Positions 10,350 through 20,640 of a DNA stretch of 64,000 nt are shown in pieces (position 1 is the first letter of the stretch; the number at the start of each line of letters is the position of its first letter). Source of the DNA: Apoda limacodes (Eukaryota; Arthropoda; Insecta; Lepidoptera; Limacodidae); NCBI GenBank assembly GCA_946406115.1, contig OX291558.1:20080205-20144204 (forward strand), given 5' to 3'. The notes under the pieces were generated by a model. That model ran no database searches, was not told the origin of the DNA, and worked only from the letters and a program-made list of their open reading frames with translations. The translations under genes were made by a program, and so were the position numbers.

Positions 10350-11410
10350 TGCCGGAAATCTTCATAACGCAGCAAGAGGTCTGGCGGGCCTTGCTTTCTC
10401 TAGACGTTCATAAGTCGAGTGGGCCAGACGGTATACCAGCAGTGGTGCTTAAGCAGTGTGCTCCTGAGTTATGTCCTGTACTCAAGCGTCTCTTCGCGCT
10501 TTCCTACCACACTAGGCAATTTCCGTCTTCGTAGAAGTCTGCGAATGTGCACCCGGTGCCCAAAAAAAGGGCGATAGATCAAATACATCGAATTACAGGC
10601 CTATCACTATTACCTCTCTCCTCTCCAAAGTGATGGAGCGTGTGATCAACACACAGCTTCTAAGATACCTAGACGACCTGGTCAGTGACCGTCAATATGG
10701 CTTTCGCCACGGTCGCTCGACTGGTGACCTTCTAGTGTATCTCACAAACCGATGGGCACTAGCCATTGAGAGTCAGGGGGAGGCATTGGCATGTAGCCTG
10801 GATATAGCGAAGGCGTTCGATCGGGTCTGGCACCGGGTCTTCTATCGAAGTTGCCATCTTACGGAGTGCCCGGGGGTTGGTGCCATTTGCACTTGGCTAT
10901 CTTTTTGTCTGGCAGACGAATACGAACCGTAATTGACGGTAGTTGCTCTGATAGCATGGACATTAATGCTGGTGGGAAGACTCTGCGCTGTCTCCTACGC
11001 TGTTTCTATTTCAAATCAATGACCTGTTGGACATAAACAACATGCATTGTTATGCAGATGATAGTACTGGAGATGCTTATTACACAGGTCGTGCAAACAT
11101 CCCTTGTTCCTTTGCGGAGGAAAACCGCGGAGAACTTGTGCCTCGAATCGAGACCACACTGTCCAAGGTCTCTGACTGGGGATGGGTTAACTTGGTCCGA
11201 TACAACCCTACAAAGTGTGCGCGTTCACCGCTAAGAAAACTCGATTCACTTTAGTCCCATAATTCCAGAACACTCCTCTCTCCATCTCCAAGGGCATTAG
11301 GATCCTTGGCGTTGACATCTCCAGCGATGTTCAGTTCCGAGATCATTTGCAAGACAAGTCTTCCAAGAACTTGGTGTACTCAATAGAGCGAGGCAGTACT
11401 GTAACAGACT
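10350..11410 (+). pseudogene. Jockey-type LINE reverse transcriptase (frameshifted)
   Basis: RT fingers and palm motifs occur in order but in changing frames: HKSSGPDGIPAVVLK (near 10407), NYRPIT-like with SLLSKVMERVI (near 10600-10640), QYGFRHGRST (near 10693), SLDIAKAFDRVWH (near 10795-10835), NAG-K in place of NAGVPQG (near 10960), and HCYADDSTGD (near 11045) carrying the catalytic Asp pair. The sequence runs on to ILGVDISSDVQFRDHL near 11300 and then loses similarity. Stops near 10532 and frame changes near 10850 and 11000 show it is dead. Confidence 0.88.
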
Positions 11411-11690
11411 AACGTAGACGAAATGAACGAATTCATGAAGGTTCCGTTTCACCTTTTGGAATACAGAATTCCAAAAACCAGAAACATACAATTATTTTTT
11501 GTATTTATAAAAAGACAATGATGGCCTAGAGGCGCATCTTCCTAGCTTTCTGGGAGCTAATTGCGAAAATAATTTGAGTACTTGGGTCAAAATATATGGA
11601 AGTACATCTCAGCAGCTCCTACCAGGGCACTACACAAATGTGTGTGTCATAACAGCAACAGAACTACGTAAATAACTGTTTTGAACTTAC
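11411..11690. other. Intron sequence with a short unidentified open frame
   Basis: A plus-strand frame of about 55 codons (11507-11671) has normal-looking amino-acid composition but no family I recognise. It ends just inside the splice donor of the minus-strand gene and is more likely transposon residue than an exon. Confidence 0.3.
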
Positions 11691-12708
11691 CGTCAACGTC
11701 CAGAGATCCAGTGGGTCCGTATAATTTGCTTAAAATTGGTGCTAAAACTTCTTTTTTTAGTTCAACAATCTTATTACCCTTCAACCTCAAAGTTGTTAGG
11801 CTATTTAGACCCTTAAAAGTATTTACGTTTTCAATACTCTTTAATTCATTGTGGGCCAAAGAAATTGATATTAATTTAAAAAGTCCACTGAAAGCTTTCT
11901 CGTCAAGCATTTGAATTCTATTATTTTCTAAATTTAACGATCTTAGATTCTTTAAAGGTCGGAATGTATAATCACCAATAATTTCAAGACTGTTGCTGCT
12001 CAATTCAAGTCTCTCTAAATTTTCTAATCCAGCAAATGTTTCACTATTCAAACTGAAAATAACATTCCTGTCGATCTCTAATTCCTTTAGATTTCTCAAA
12101 TGAACAAATGCTTTATCGTGTATGGTTGTAATTTTATTATCCGTCAAATATAATTTCTCTAGTGATGGTAAATTTACGAATACATTTCTGTTAATTTCCA
12201 AAATATTATTTTTATCCAAACTTATAGTAGTTAAATCCTGGTGATTAGCAAAGGCATTTACTTCTAAACCTTGGATTTTGTTGCCTCTTAAGGTTATTTC
12301 TTCTACTGTACTGAAATTATTAAAAGCAAATGCCAATATCTCTTGTATGTTGCCATGCTTGACATCAATTCTTTCTAATTGACTAAAATGCTTTAAAGCA
12401 TTAGTAGGAATGTACTTTAAAGTGATTCCTCGACTATTGGAAAGATTTAATTTGGTAATATTTTTTAAATTATCAAGAGCGTCCCAACTGGGATCTGTTA
12501 CTGAAATATCAGTAACAAGATAGCAATCAGCAGTGCGTATCGTTCCGATTTCATGTGTATCTTCAATGCAAAAGCACTGTAACTTATTTGCATTGTTGGT
12601 CTGACTACAAATATTCGGAATAGCTTCTCGTTTCTGATGATGATACGATTTTGCTTCGACAAAGAAGCATATTATGCAAATTATTGAAATAATTTTGTAC
12701 ATGCTCAT
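11691..12708 (-). CDS. Connectin-like leucine-rich-repeat cell-surface protein, coding exon 1
   Basis: First coding exon of a 606-residue protein whose last exon is 5562-6364. ATG at 12706-12708, with a second in-frame ATG two codons on, opens a hydrophobic signal peptide (residues 1-20). An N-terminal cysteine cluster follows (Cys34, 45, 47, 62). About ten leucine-rich repeats of 24 residues start near residues 84, 110, 134, 158, 182, 207, 231, 255, 279 and 304, with typical LxxLxLxxNxI cores. The exon ends in SLDVD and the donor GTAAGT, so the intron falls just before the LRRCT cap. N-glycosylation sequons include Asn83 and Asn131. The N-terminal cysteines, ten repeats and hydrophobic C-terminus match insect connectin, a GPI-linked homophilic adhesion protein of muscles and motor neurons. 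Orthology is inferred from architecture; another LRR surface protein is the main alternative. Confidence 0.9.
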
Positions 12709-12735
12709 TGTCGTTCCTTAGATTCAGCGATATCT
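12709..12735 (-). promoter_or_regulatory. Probable splice acceptor of a 5' UTR intron
   Basis: On the minus strand ATACTTGTTACAG ends at 12734, 26 bases before the ATG, after a T-rich tract. It implies that transcription starts further upstream and that at least one non-coding exon exists. The leader between acceptor and ATG is short and AT-rich. Confidence 0.5.
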
Positions 12736-12892
12736 GTAACAAGTATAAAACAAAAATGTTACTGAAAGAAAAACAACTTATGTTTTAAACGACATAGTTT
12801 GGTAAACTACAAATCTTTAAATGAGTGAGTGTAACGACAAAAATCAGAAAATTAAACAAAGATATTCATATCTTCACGGTTTTTATAGACAG

Positions 12893-13002
12893 CAGGGGGT
12901 CACCCATATCATAATCTAGGGGACGGCTACTTTTTACCAACCACTTTAGTTCTGCGTGACAGGAGGTGACCCTATCTCCACAACACTGATTCTGACGCAG
13001 CT
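12893..13002 (+). repeat. TCCTGCGTGACAGG repeat family, copy 1 (boundary at the CR1-like LINE)
   Basis: It contains AACCACTTTAGTTCTGCGTG, then ACAGGAGGTGACCCTAT and CCACAACACTGATTCTGA. The same order of words recurs at 25905, 26200, 33285 and 61405. This copy stops at the 3' tail of the LINE at 13003, so the LINE probably inserted into it. Confidence 0.75.
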
Positions 13003-13612
13003 TATTTATTTTATTTATTTATTCATTTTAAGACAACAAACGGTCATTTACAGACAGTGACAAATACAATACATTTTATTTAATTAATTAGACCTATAGT
13101 GTCGTTACATGATTAATTATGATAATTATTAAGAGCTATAATTAAGTACATGGTTGAGACAATGTAGTTAAGCACGAGGCGAGATTAATTTATATTTTGA
13201 AATAAAAGAAACAGAATCAATTTAGGTTACATAAAATAAGATGGTAAAATATTGTTATTGTAAGTATAAATTATTGATTGAAAGAGGTTATTGTATTTAC
13301 AATAAGGTTTACAAGCATACGAGTACCTATAACTGAGCTAAATAAAGGAATAATTACAAAGTGTATATGTATTTATTTTTTAACACTGTGAGATTGTTAA
13401 GAATTAAATCCAACAATATAAAATATTTACTTAATATTGTTTAATTTAATCCTGAACACAGCAATTTTAATTAATTTTTTAATATTTTTGAATATATCAT
13501 TAAGTTTTTAAAGAAATTGACATTGGGATATTTAGGGGGTAGGTACTAATATGTATATATATATATATTAAAATCTGCATATTACATTACATTAGAAAGA
13601 CATTAAGTGAAA

Positions 13613-14095
13613 TTACAGATGATGGTAAAATTGATCAAGTCGTTTTCTTACAGATATTTTGAAAGTTGCTACTGAATTACTGAATATATCTATATGTGAG
13701 TTAAGTTGGTCCAATCCACAAAAGTGTTTATTATAGTAATCGGGTGCGCGTATACAGAATCTGTTTTCGGTATATTTTTTTGATGCTTTCGGGGTTACAA
13801 ATACATGTAAATACTTATCGTTTAATTTCCTTACACGTGAGGGGCGAGCTAAGAATTTACTATGGCTGATAAAAGATATGTTATTCAATAACTGTGGACA
13901 TTGTATTTTATTGTTAATTATTTTAAATAATGTATATTGATCTATTATAATTCGTCGGTTTTCAAGAGAAGAAATGTTGAATCTTTCTGGGAATAGTTCA
14001 CTATTTACGTTTCCAAATCTGTAATTAAGCAGTACAATGAATTTTTTCTGAATTTTTCGATCCTTTCGATGTGACATTTGTATTGGGGTGACCAA
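13613..14095 (-). pseudogene. CR1-like LINE ORF2, C-terminal part after the frameshift
   Basis: This minus-strand frame continues the polymerase after a one-base slip in a short A run near 14050-14060. Residues on the two sides overlap in sense (CHIERIEK in the upstream frame, IQKKFIVLLNYR in this one). It holds the C-terminal region downstream of the RT thumb, with a leucine- and isoleucine-rich helix zone and an RPSRVRKLNDKY-like block, and stops at 13613. Confidence 0.85.
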
Positions 14096-16560
14096 ACAAC
14101 AGATGCAAATTCGAGAACAGACCTAATAAAGGTGAAATATAATATTTTAAGTGTCAATATATGTTTAAATGGCTTAGTGACTCTGCTGATGAAGCCGAGG
14201 TTCCTGTATGCTTTTAGGATTATGGAGTCAATGTGTTCGTTAAACGATAATTTGTCATCTATAATAACTCCTAGGTCACGTACGCTTTGTACACGCACAA
14301 GTGATTTGTCAAATAACTTGTAAGAGAAGTATATTGGTTTCTTTTTGCGTGTGTAGCTTATGACAGAGCATTTATCTATATTTAAGAAAAGTTGATTATC
14401 GTGACAGTATCCAGCAAGAGTGTCAAGTTCCGATTGTAATTTAACACAGTCAGTTTCTTTTGAAATAATTCTATATAGTTTGGCATCGTCAGCATACATT
14501 AGAAGGTTGCTGGAGTCATCTAGTTTACCATGAATATCATTGATATAAATATTAAAAAGCAACGGTCCGATATGAGATCTCTGTGGAATTCCTGAGGGTA
14601 TATCTAGGAATTCAGAACAGTAACCCTTTAGAAAAACTGCTTGGGAGCGATTCTTAACATATGACTCTATCCATCTTAGGAGGCTGCCGTGCACACCGTT
14701 CCCCCAAAGCTTCTCTAACAAAAGATTGTGATTTATTTTGTCAAATGCTTTAGAAAAGTCGGTGTACACAACATCCACCTGAAGATTTTTGTCGTTTGCA
14801 GATAGTACAAACTCTGTAAAAGTAAGTAAGTTAGATTCAACGCTTCGTCCCTTTATAAAACCATGCTGATTATTGGATATTTGGTTAACATAAGCATATG
14901 ATAGCTGAGAGGTCACCATTTTTTCAAGTATTTTACCGAATATACTTGGTTTTGAGATAGGTCTATACTCGGTTATTTGGTTAGTTTTAGTGTTTTTAGG
15001 AATTGGTGTAACGATAGATTTTTTCCAAATTTCGGGAAAAGTTCCTGAACTGATTGACAGCTGGTATATGTAAACAATTGGAATTAGGAGCTGCTTTGAG
15101 CACTTAAAAATAAAGTAGGGATGGATTCCATCATAGCCTGCACCTTTGTTGATATTAATTGTATTTAATTCATGGCGAACCGAGTCTTTAAGTATTTTAA
15201 TTGTGTTTATGTCTACAATACAATCGCTTTTAGCTTGGTGAGATCTAGTGTTATTTTCATTGTGTTTTACAAATACAGAATGAAAATAGTTATTAAAAGC
15301 GTTACAGATGTCAATGCCGGTATTTAAGACTTGACCTTGATAGAACATTTTATCTGGGATGTCGTTATTATTCTGTTTTTTGGATTTAATATACGCCCAA
15401 AAGGAGTTTGGATTTTTCCTGATATTATTTTCACTATTTTCTATATACATTTCATAATTATTTTTTTCCATTTTTTTGAAACGTGATCTTAAAACAGAGA
15501 AGCTATTATAATCACATTGATTACCATATTTTTTCCATTTTTTGTGGAACTTACATTTTTCTCTGTTCAATTTTATTAAAGACTTAGAGTACCACGGTGG
15601 GTATTTGGAGTTTGAGCTAATTGTACGGTTAGGTACATATTTACTTATTAAGTTATTTAAGGTTTTATAGAAGTAATCTGTGATGGAATTAATATCTGTA
15701 AATGCTGTGAACTCTTTGTTCCAGTCAATTGCAGAGAGCTCTTTGCAGATGGTTTCATAATCAGCTTTAAAGAACATTTTTTTGATGTGTTTATTATTTG
15801 ATAGGGTTTTCTGAATGTCCGCAGATAAGGTAATATTCAAGGCTTTATGATGAAAGTCTTCTGGCACAAGTGGCTGGGTACAGTGTACCACGTCGCATTT
15901 AATGTTGCAAAAAACTAAATCTAATAATCGGTTGTTATAGTTAAAAGCAGAATTATATTGCAACATTGAAGAGTAACTCATAAATTCATTGACAAGAAAG
16001 ACTAACTGATGATTACTTGGGCCAGTAAACATGCTATCACTTGCGTTATTGTGCACCCAGCTGGGTTGAGAAATATTAAAATCACCTAAAACAAGAAAAA
16101 TGTCATTTGTCAGCGTGTTAACTGAGCTGTTAGCAATATGTTCAAAAAAAGTGGTTAATTGCTGTTCATGTGATCTTCCATGAGGAATGTAGGCGCAGAT
16201 AATGTGTAAGTTAGCTACAGCTGCGTCACGGGAAGAACATCCGGGCATGGTCACCCATAGGTAATCGGGCGCGCCGGTGAGCGTCGATGCGTCAGAGCGC
16301 ACCGCGGGACATAGCTCGCGGCGGACCGCGATCATGACGCCGCCGCCACGCTCCATGCCACTGCTCAATGGGTCCCGATCACAACGAAAAACAATATAAC
16401 GTGCATCAAAATACTCGCTACTGTAAAATCCGGCTGTTAACCACGATTCAGTGACACAAATGACGTCGTAATTACAGTTAGAGATAGCGGAGTGAAACAT
16501 GTGCGACTTTGTACGCAAACCCCTCACGTTCTGATAGTAAATAGATAAGGTGTAGGCCAT
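14005..16560 (-). CDS. CR1-like LINE ORF2: endonuclease and reverse transcriptase
   Basis: An open frame of 851 codons. The N-terminal AP-type endonuclease shows YYQNVRGLRTK, CVTESWL, GGGVMIAVR, LGDFN and LLDLVF, with a PEDFHHKAL segment in the place of the catalytic SDH motif. The reverse transcriptase has SIVTPIPK, YRPIS, QHGFIKGRS, VYTDFSKAFDKINH, GIPQRSHIGPLLFNIYIND and LMYADDAKLY (catalytic YADD near 14483-14500). The usual PQGS is PQRS here, a substitution next to the active-site loop. In a live element the protein nicks the target and copies its own RNA there. The frame is lost near 14050 by a single-base slip and continues at 13613-14095, so this copy is probably not fully functional. 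CR1-group placement rests on the RT motifs and is not tested by phylogeny. Confidence 0.9.
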   Translation of the reverse strand: MAYTLSIYYQNVRGLRTKSHMFHSAISNCNYDVICVTESWLTAGFYSSEYFDARYIVFRCDRDPLSSGMERGGGVMIAVRRELCPAVRSDASTLTGAPDYLWVTMPGCSSRDAAVANLHIICAYIPHGRSHEQQLTTFFEHIANSSVNTLTNDIFLVLGDFNISQPSWVHNNASDSMFTGPSNHQLVFLVNEFMSYSSMLQYNSAFNYNNRLLDLVFCNIKCDVVHCTQPLVPEDFHHKALNITLSADIQKTLSNNKHIKKMFFKADYETICKELSAIDWNKEFTAFTDINSITDYFYKTLNNLISKYVPNRTISSNSKYPPWYSKSLIKLNREKCKFHKKWKKYGNQCDYNSFSVLRSRFKKMEKNNYEMYIENSENNIRKNPNSFWAYIKSKKQNNNDIPDKMFYQGQVLNTGIDICNAFNNYFHSVFVKHNENNTRSHQAKSDCIVDINTIKILKDSVRHELNTININKGAGYDGIHPYFIFKCSKQLLIPIVYIYQLSISSGTFPEIWKKSIVTPIPKNTKTNQITEYRPISKPSIFGKILEKMVTSQLSYAYVNQISNNQHGFIKGRSVESNLLTFTEFVLSANDKNLQVDVVYTDFSKAFDKINHNLLLEKLWGNGVHGSLLRWIESYVKNRSQAVFLKGYCSEFLDIPSGIPQRSHIGPLLFNIYINDIHGKLDDSSNLLMYADDAKLYRIISKETDCVKLQSELDTLAGYCHDNQLFLNIDKCSVISYTRKKKPIYFSYKLFDKSLVRVQSVRDLGVIIDDKLSFNEHIDSIILKAYRNLGFISRVTKPFKHILTLKILYFTFIRSVLEFASVVWSPQYKCHIERIEKFRKNSLYCLITDLET

Positions 16561-16965
16561 TTTAACTTATTTTTATAAAAGAATACATATTTAGGTACGA
16601 AATAGCGAAATATTTTAATGCTTCCCCGTCAAATGAGGGTAGGTTAACCTGCATTCTTGCACCACGATTTGCACGATAGGCATTAAGAAATATAAAGAAA
16701 TATAAATAAGTGAGTGTGTTCCGTTTCGAAATTATTGTCAAATAATTTACTGGACCAATAATGAAATATTAAATTTAAGAATGATGTCAATAGGCGCTGA
16801 TTAATAATAAATATTGATATGTAATACCTGTGTATAACTGTTGGACTTTGTTCGAGTGGAAAAGGATACATTGTACATATTTTTATTTTATCGTAGTTAG
16901 GACGTAAACACTGTAATATATAGCTCACACAAGCAAATTTATGTTAAGAAAGTATTAACTATGAG
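16561..16965 (-). other. Spacer between LINE ORF1 and ORF2
   Basis: AT-rich spacer. An open frame at 16683-16928 shows no similarity to anything I recognise and is probably chance. Confidence 0.5.
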
Positions 16966-17943
16966 TCATTTTATCATTATTAGATCAATTTCGCAACTAA
17001 TTTTTATTGCTCTGGAGTTGTCGTTCTTGCGTAGAAATATTTTGCAATCTGCTAACCAAATATATTTGTATCCGTGCTGTTTTCCTAAGGCCCGGGCTTG
17101 TCCATACAAACGCTTGTTTTGAGGGGTCAAATGATCATTGACAAAAGTTGGTCTCGCCGGTCCATCGAGTCCAAGGTCAGCTGTGGTTATTCCACGACGA
17201 GCTCGGACAGCGGCTAGAAAATCACTTTTATTCTTACGCTGGTTAAATCTAACGATTATATTAGGCGTAGTGTTTTGTAGCGATGAGTTAGTTTTACCGT
17301 TTCCCACGTTTGTAGGATATTTTTTAACCCGGTGTATAAAATCAACATCCGACGACTTGATGGTAGCCCCAGTTTTCACGGCCAAATTATTTAATATGTT
17401 GTACAGATTTTCACTCTTTAAAGCCGGTATACCCGCTATCTCAATATTATTCATGCGAGCCTGTTGTTCGTTTGTATTTAAGCGATTTTGAAGCGAACTT
17501 ATTGTGATGTTGGCGTCTGATAATTTTTGTTCAATAAAGTCAATTTTTTCAGATGTTGACTTTTTATGATCGGTCAGTTCAGATTTTAAATTATCCTGTT
17601 CCTGAGATAATAACTGGTACGATTTTCTGACATCAGATAGTTGATCCATAACATTGGCAATATCCAGGCTCAGTCTGGATTGCGCATCAAACATTTCTTT
17701 AAACTTCCCGAGAATCTCTTGTCGAAAATCCGTAAGAGTTAGGTCAGTTTCAACGTCCTCAGAAGATTGACGCTGTCTTTTCTTACGCTGTTGAATAGAT
17801 GTGGGATCAGTTAGCTCAATATCAGTGCTATGAGATATATCCGGTTGTGCGGAGAGGAGATTTTTGTGCGGAGGTGAATGCTGCAGACTCATTTCGGTAG
17901 ATGTAGGGTAATGTAGGGTAGAAAACAGGTAACAGTTGTTCAA
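16966..17943 (-). CDS. CR1-like LINE ORF1: coiled-coil, FP25-like nucleic-acid-binding protein
   Basis: A 325-codon open frame; an internal ATG at about 17892 is an alternative start. Order of regions: a polar N-terminus with a basic patch (RKKRQRQ near residue 55), a long coiled coil (about 70-165, heptad-spaced Leu/Ile), then NNIEIAGIP, FIHRVKK, PNIIVRF and ARRGITTADLG blocks, and a C-terminal YKYIWLADCKIFLRK block. The last part matches the FP-like domain found in ORF1 of several insect LINEs and named after a baculovirus protein. ORF1 proteins coat the element RNA. The frame is unbroken, which supports a fairly recent insertion. Confidence 0.85.
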   Translation of the reverse strand: MNNCYLFSTLHYPTSTEMSLQHSPPHKNLLSAQPDISHSTDIELTDPTSIQQRKKRQRQSSEDVETDLTLTDFRQEILGKFKEMFDAQSRLSLDIANVMDQLSDVRKSYQLLSQEQDNLKSELTDHKKSTSEKIDFIEQKLSDANITISSLQNRLNTNEQQARMNNIEIAGIPALKSENLYNILNNLAVKTGATIKSSDVDFIHRVKKYPTNVGNGKTNSSLQNTTPNIIVRFNQRKNKSDFLAAVRARRGITTADLGLDGPARPTFVNDHLTPQNKRLYGQARALGKQHGYKYIWLADCKIFLRKNDNSRAIKISCEIDLIMIK

Positions 17944-17960
17944 TTCTTGTTTTCTTTAAA

Positions 17961-18720
17961 CGAAGGCAGGAGTAGCAACAGTTAAATATAGCACTTATTC
18001 ACAGGAGATAAAGTACAATTTTGAATGTCTAACAAAAAATTATATTTTGTAAATAGAAATAGATGATGCACGCGTGCTCGTATTGAAGCTCTCGAACGGT
18101 ATGACTAACTCTTATCTGGACTAACGTGGCTTTGTATAATGTAACATACGCCGTGAATCACCAGATTTAAAGTATTAAGTGGTAAAATAAAAGATCTGAG
18201 ACAATATAAAATACCTAGCGAACTTACCTAAGAAGTTAGGTAGGTAGGTAGGTTGGGCATTGGGATAAATTATATGATATTATATTAAATAAATAAATAT
18301 GATATTAAATAAACAGATGAACAAACGTTGATGTGATTGCTTATGCCGTTTAGCCAGTAATAAAAACTAAAGAAATTGAAATAGACACTAAAATATTAGT
18401 TTAAATTAACTGTTTTTAATATACCGATGTAAATGTTATTTAACAGTTTACCTTACCCTCTTTCTCTCTCTCTGTAATGCCTAAAAGCATTATAGTGACG
18501 ACGGGCTTAAATTTGTAAAAACCTTTAACTGTCTTGTGTATATATTTCCTGAAGAACCACTTTACAGAGTTGTAACTTTTTCCTATTATCGTCATTTTTT
18601 TTGTAAACTTTCAGTTAAATTATAGGAAAATTCTTTTTGTAATTTCTTTTGTTGCGTAAATTTCAGGTAAATTAGCCCAAACGGCGTCAGTTTGTTTCCA
18701 GAAATATTTTCAATAAGCTT
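17961..18720. other. Unassigned AT-rich DNA
   Basis: May include LINE 5' UTR up to about 18130. A short GGTA tandem run lies near 18235-18255 and a TC-rich run near 18460. No gene seen. Confidence 0.4.
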
Positions 18721-18721
18721 T

Positions 18722-18945
18722 TACCTGCGGCCCTAAATTCGGTTACCGGTGTAGGATTTCAACTCCTGAATTATAGAAAAAAACCGACTTACACTTGACG
18801 TTTTCAAGAAGCCTATGTCCTTTTCCAAGACTTATATATATCTCCATGCCAATTTAAATGTTAATTGGTACAGTGGATTAAGCGTAAAGAGGTAACAGAC
18901 AAAGATACTTTTGCATTTATAATACTTATATTGATACAAACTATA
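18722..18945 (-). mobile_element. Lep1-like element, minus strand
   Basis: The end reads TTTTGCATTTATAATACTTA, the reverse of the usual Lep1 start. CGACTTACACTTGACGTTTT near 18785 is shared with the copy at 30395-30585, so the two belong to one subfamily. Confidence 0.6.
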
Positions 18946-20228
18946 ACTCCTTCATTATCTAGGTAATCTTGGCAACCATTTACTTCTTAAAACGCAAGTG
19001 CTCATTCTAGGCTTTGACGATTTAGTGAATACCTATATATTTTTAATTATTTAAAAATATGGTGACAAAATTATATTTATCAAGTGCTATCATATTTTTC
19101 CCTCTTTGTTTAAAAGTTATTAGTTATTGATAAATATGACTCTTTACTTTATTAAAATAACAGAATCCATTGAGTCATTGTGGTTATGGCATGAATAACA
19201 ATCACTTATAAATATGAATAAGCTGACTTCATTTACAGGGTTCCGTAGCTGATTAAAAGCTCTATAAGAGAGTTGTAAAGAGTTTAACATTTATCCAGGC
19301 TAGAAACGCTAAGTGATCTCATTCGATTATTTCTAATCCATACACGATATTCTAATCCATATACGTTTCCACCCCTTACACATGTTATATAAAAGCTTTT
19401 CAAAGGAATTAGATTGTCCCAGTAAGATTTCTACAGGAAATCTTGTTTAGGAAAAAAAACCCTTTCTATCCCTTAGGCTTTTTTGTGCCTACAAATTATT
19501 ACAAATTATTAGCCCGTTGCGACGTAAATATATATTTTACACAGTTTTACACGCAAAAAATCTATAAAATCAAAATAAAAAATATCCTTTATTTTTTTTC
19601 TCCGACCTATATACCAGCTGTCCAAGCTCTAAAATTAATTTGTTAGATGCTCCATTCAGGACGTGAAGGAATAACAAACGAACGGAGTTTTTGTTTTATT
19701 ATCATATCAGCTTGTTTTTGTTCACTGCTAGACATAAAACGTTAAGGTGCGCACTAACTTAATTTGTAGTTATCTGCTTATTTTTAAAATCTGTTCTTCT
19801 ATCCTGTTGCAAGTTTGAAACTGGAAAAAAATAAAATACTTCTGCACACTGCTTTACTAAAAAATTACCTACTCTATTTTTTTAAATTTATGGAAAAACA
19901 TCTCTTTAAAAAAATAACTTTCTACCCTCTTGTTTTTATATTTTTAATTCATTGCTGGTTTGTTAAACCAATTATCAAGTAATTATAATACTAGAAAATT
20001 ATTCTAAGCCTTTCTATAGATTTTCTATAACGTACCCATGTAATATAATTGTAATAAATTAATTTCTGATTTTACGCTAAGGCTAAGGAAATATTTATTT
20101 AATATTTATAAATTATTTTTTGTCGCATTGGGGTTCTCGGCTATAGTATCATTATTAATACCTACTTATGGTTTAACTATAAGGGTTTGTGGTTGAACTA
20201 AATGTTCCTGGTTTTACTACAAAACCTC
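18946..20228. other. Unassigned AT-rich DNA
   Basis: No gene, no convincing splice pair and no repeat shared with the rest of the window. The frame at 19443-19646 looks like chance. Confidence 0.4.
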
Positions 20229-20640
20229 AAAAATTGGTCAAGTGCGATTCGGACTTGACTACCGATACCGATAATCGCTAGATGGCGCTGAAACGGTAAT
20301 TTACTACAGTATGGTATGGTTCAAGATAGATTTCTGAAGGGTCGGCAACGCGCGCGTGATGACCCTGTTGTTGCAAGCGTCTATAGGCTACGGTGACCGC
20401 TTACCATCAGACGGACCGTAAGCTTGTTTGCTACCTTAGTGGTATAAAAAAAAAATTATGTTAACGGGCCAGTCCTAGTCGGTTGTTTTTTTTTTTGTTA
20501 TACTTTAGAGCTTGCACTATTTCTCATTGAAATTTTGAAGTTTGTATGTATTATTGTTTAACGATGGAGCATAAACAACTAAATCGTGTTGCTTGTATGG
20601 GGACCCACCTCAATTTCTGTTTTTTTTTTAACTTTTTTAT
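20229..20640 (-). repeat. 5S-like repeat family, copy 3 (core lost, interrupted)
   Basis: It starts TTGGTCAAGTGCGATTCGGA and keeps CTAGATGGCGCTGAAACGGT and the downstream segment TTATACTTTAGAG...GGGGACCCACCTCAA. The 5S-like core has been lost. Another repeat (20337-20456) is inserted in the middle. Confidence 0.6.
20337..20456 (+). repeat. GCTTACCATCAG-type repeat with A-rich tail (LINE/SINE 3' end)
   Basis: GGGTCGGCAACGCGCG, CTATAGGCTACGGTGACCGC, TTACCATCAGACGG and GCTTGTTTGC are followed by an A run. This order is common in Lepidoptera as the 3' end of a retroposon. It is nested in the 5S-like repeat. A partial minus-strand copy lies at 63685-63775. Confidence 0.65.

Larger units (their letters stand above)
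8780..11410 (+). mobile_element. Jockey-type LINE, degraded, in the connectin-like intron
   Basis: A plus-strand non-LTR retrotransposon relic. A GC-richer stretch at 8780-9050 is probably the end of ORF1 and the spacer. It is followed by an AP-type endonuclease (9057-9790) and a reverse transcriptase (10350-11410) in several frames. It lacks the C-terminal part of the polymerase seen in the copy at 52440-53340 and has no clear poly(A) tail, so it is 3'-truncated. It is antisense to the host gene. Confidence 0.88.
6365..11690 (-). other. Intron of the connectin-like gene, filled with transposons
   Basis: On the minus strand the intron starts GTAAGT at 11690 and ends TTTTCAG at 6365. Both sites fit the consensus and the join keeps the frame (phase 1). 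The 5.3 kb intron holds 5S-like repeat copies, Lep1 DNA, a 190 bp direct duplication and a jockey-type LINE in antisense orientation to the gene. Confidence 0.85.
13003..17960 (-). mobile_element. CR1-like two-ORF LINE, nearly complete
   Basis: A minus-strand non-LTR retrotransposon with ORF1 (16966-17943), a 405 bp spacer, ORF2 (13613-16560, one frameshift) and a 600 bp 3' UTR. It ends in an A-rich simple repeat, the complement of TTTATTTATTTTATTTATT, at about 13003-13025. The 5' limit is not sharp; I see no convincing target-site duplication. It is the youngest-looking element in the window because both ORFs are almost open. If the connectin-like gene has its distal 5' exon, this LINE sits in its first intron in sense orientation. 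Confidence 0.88.
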
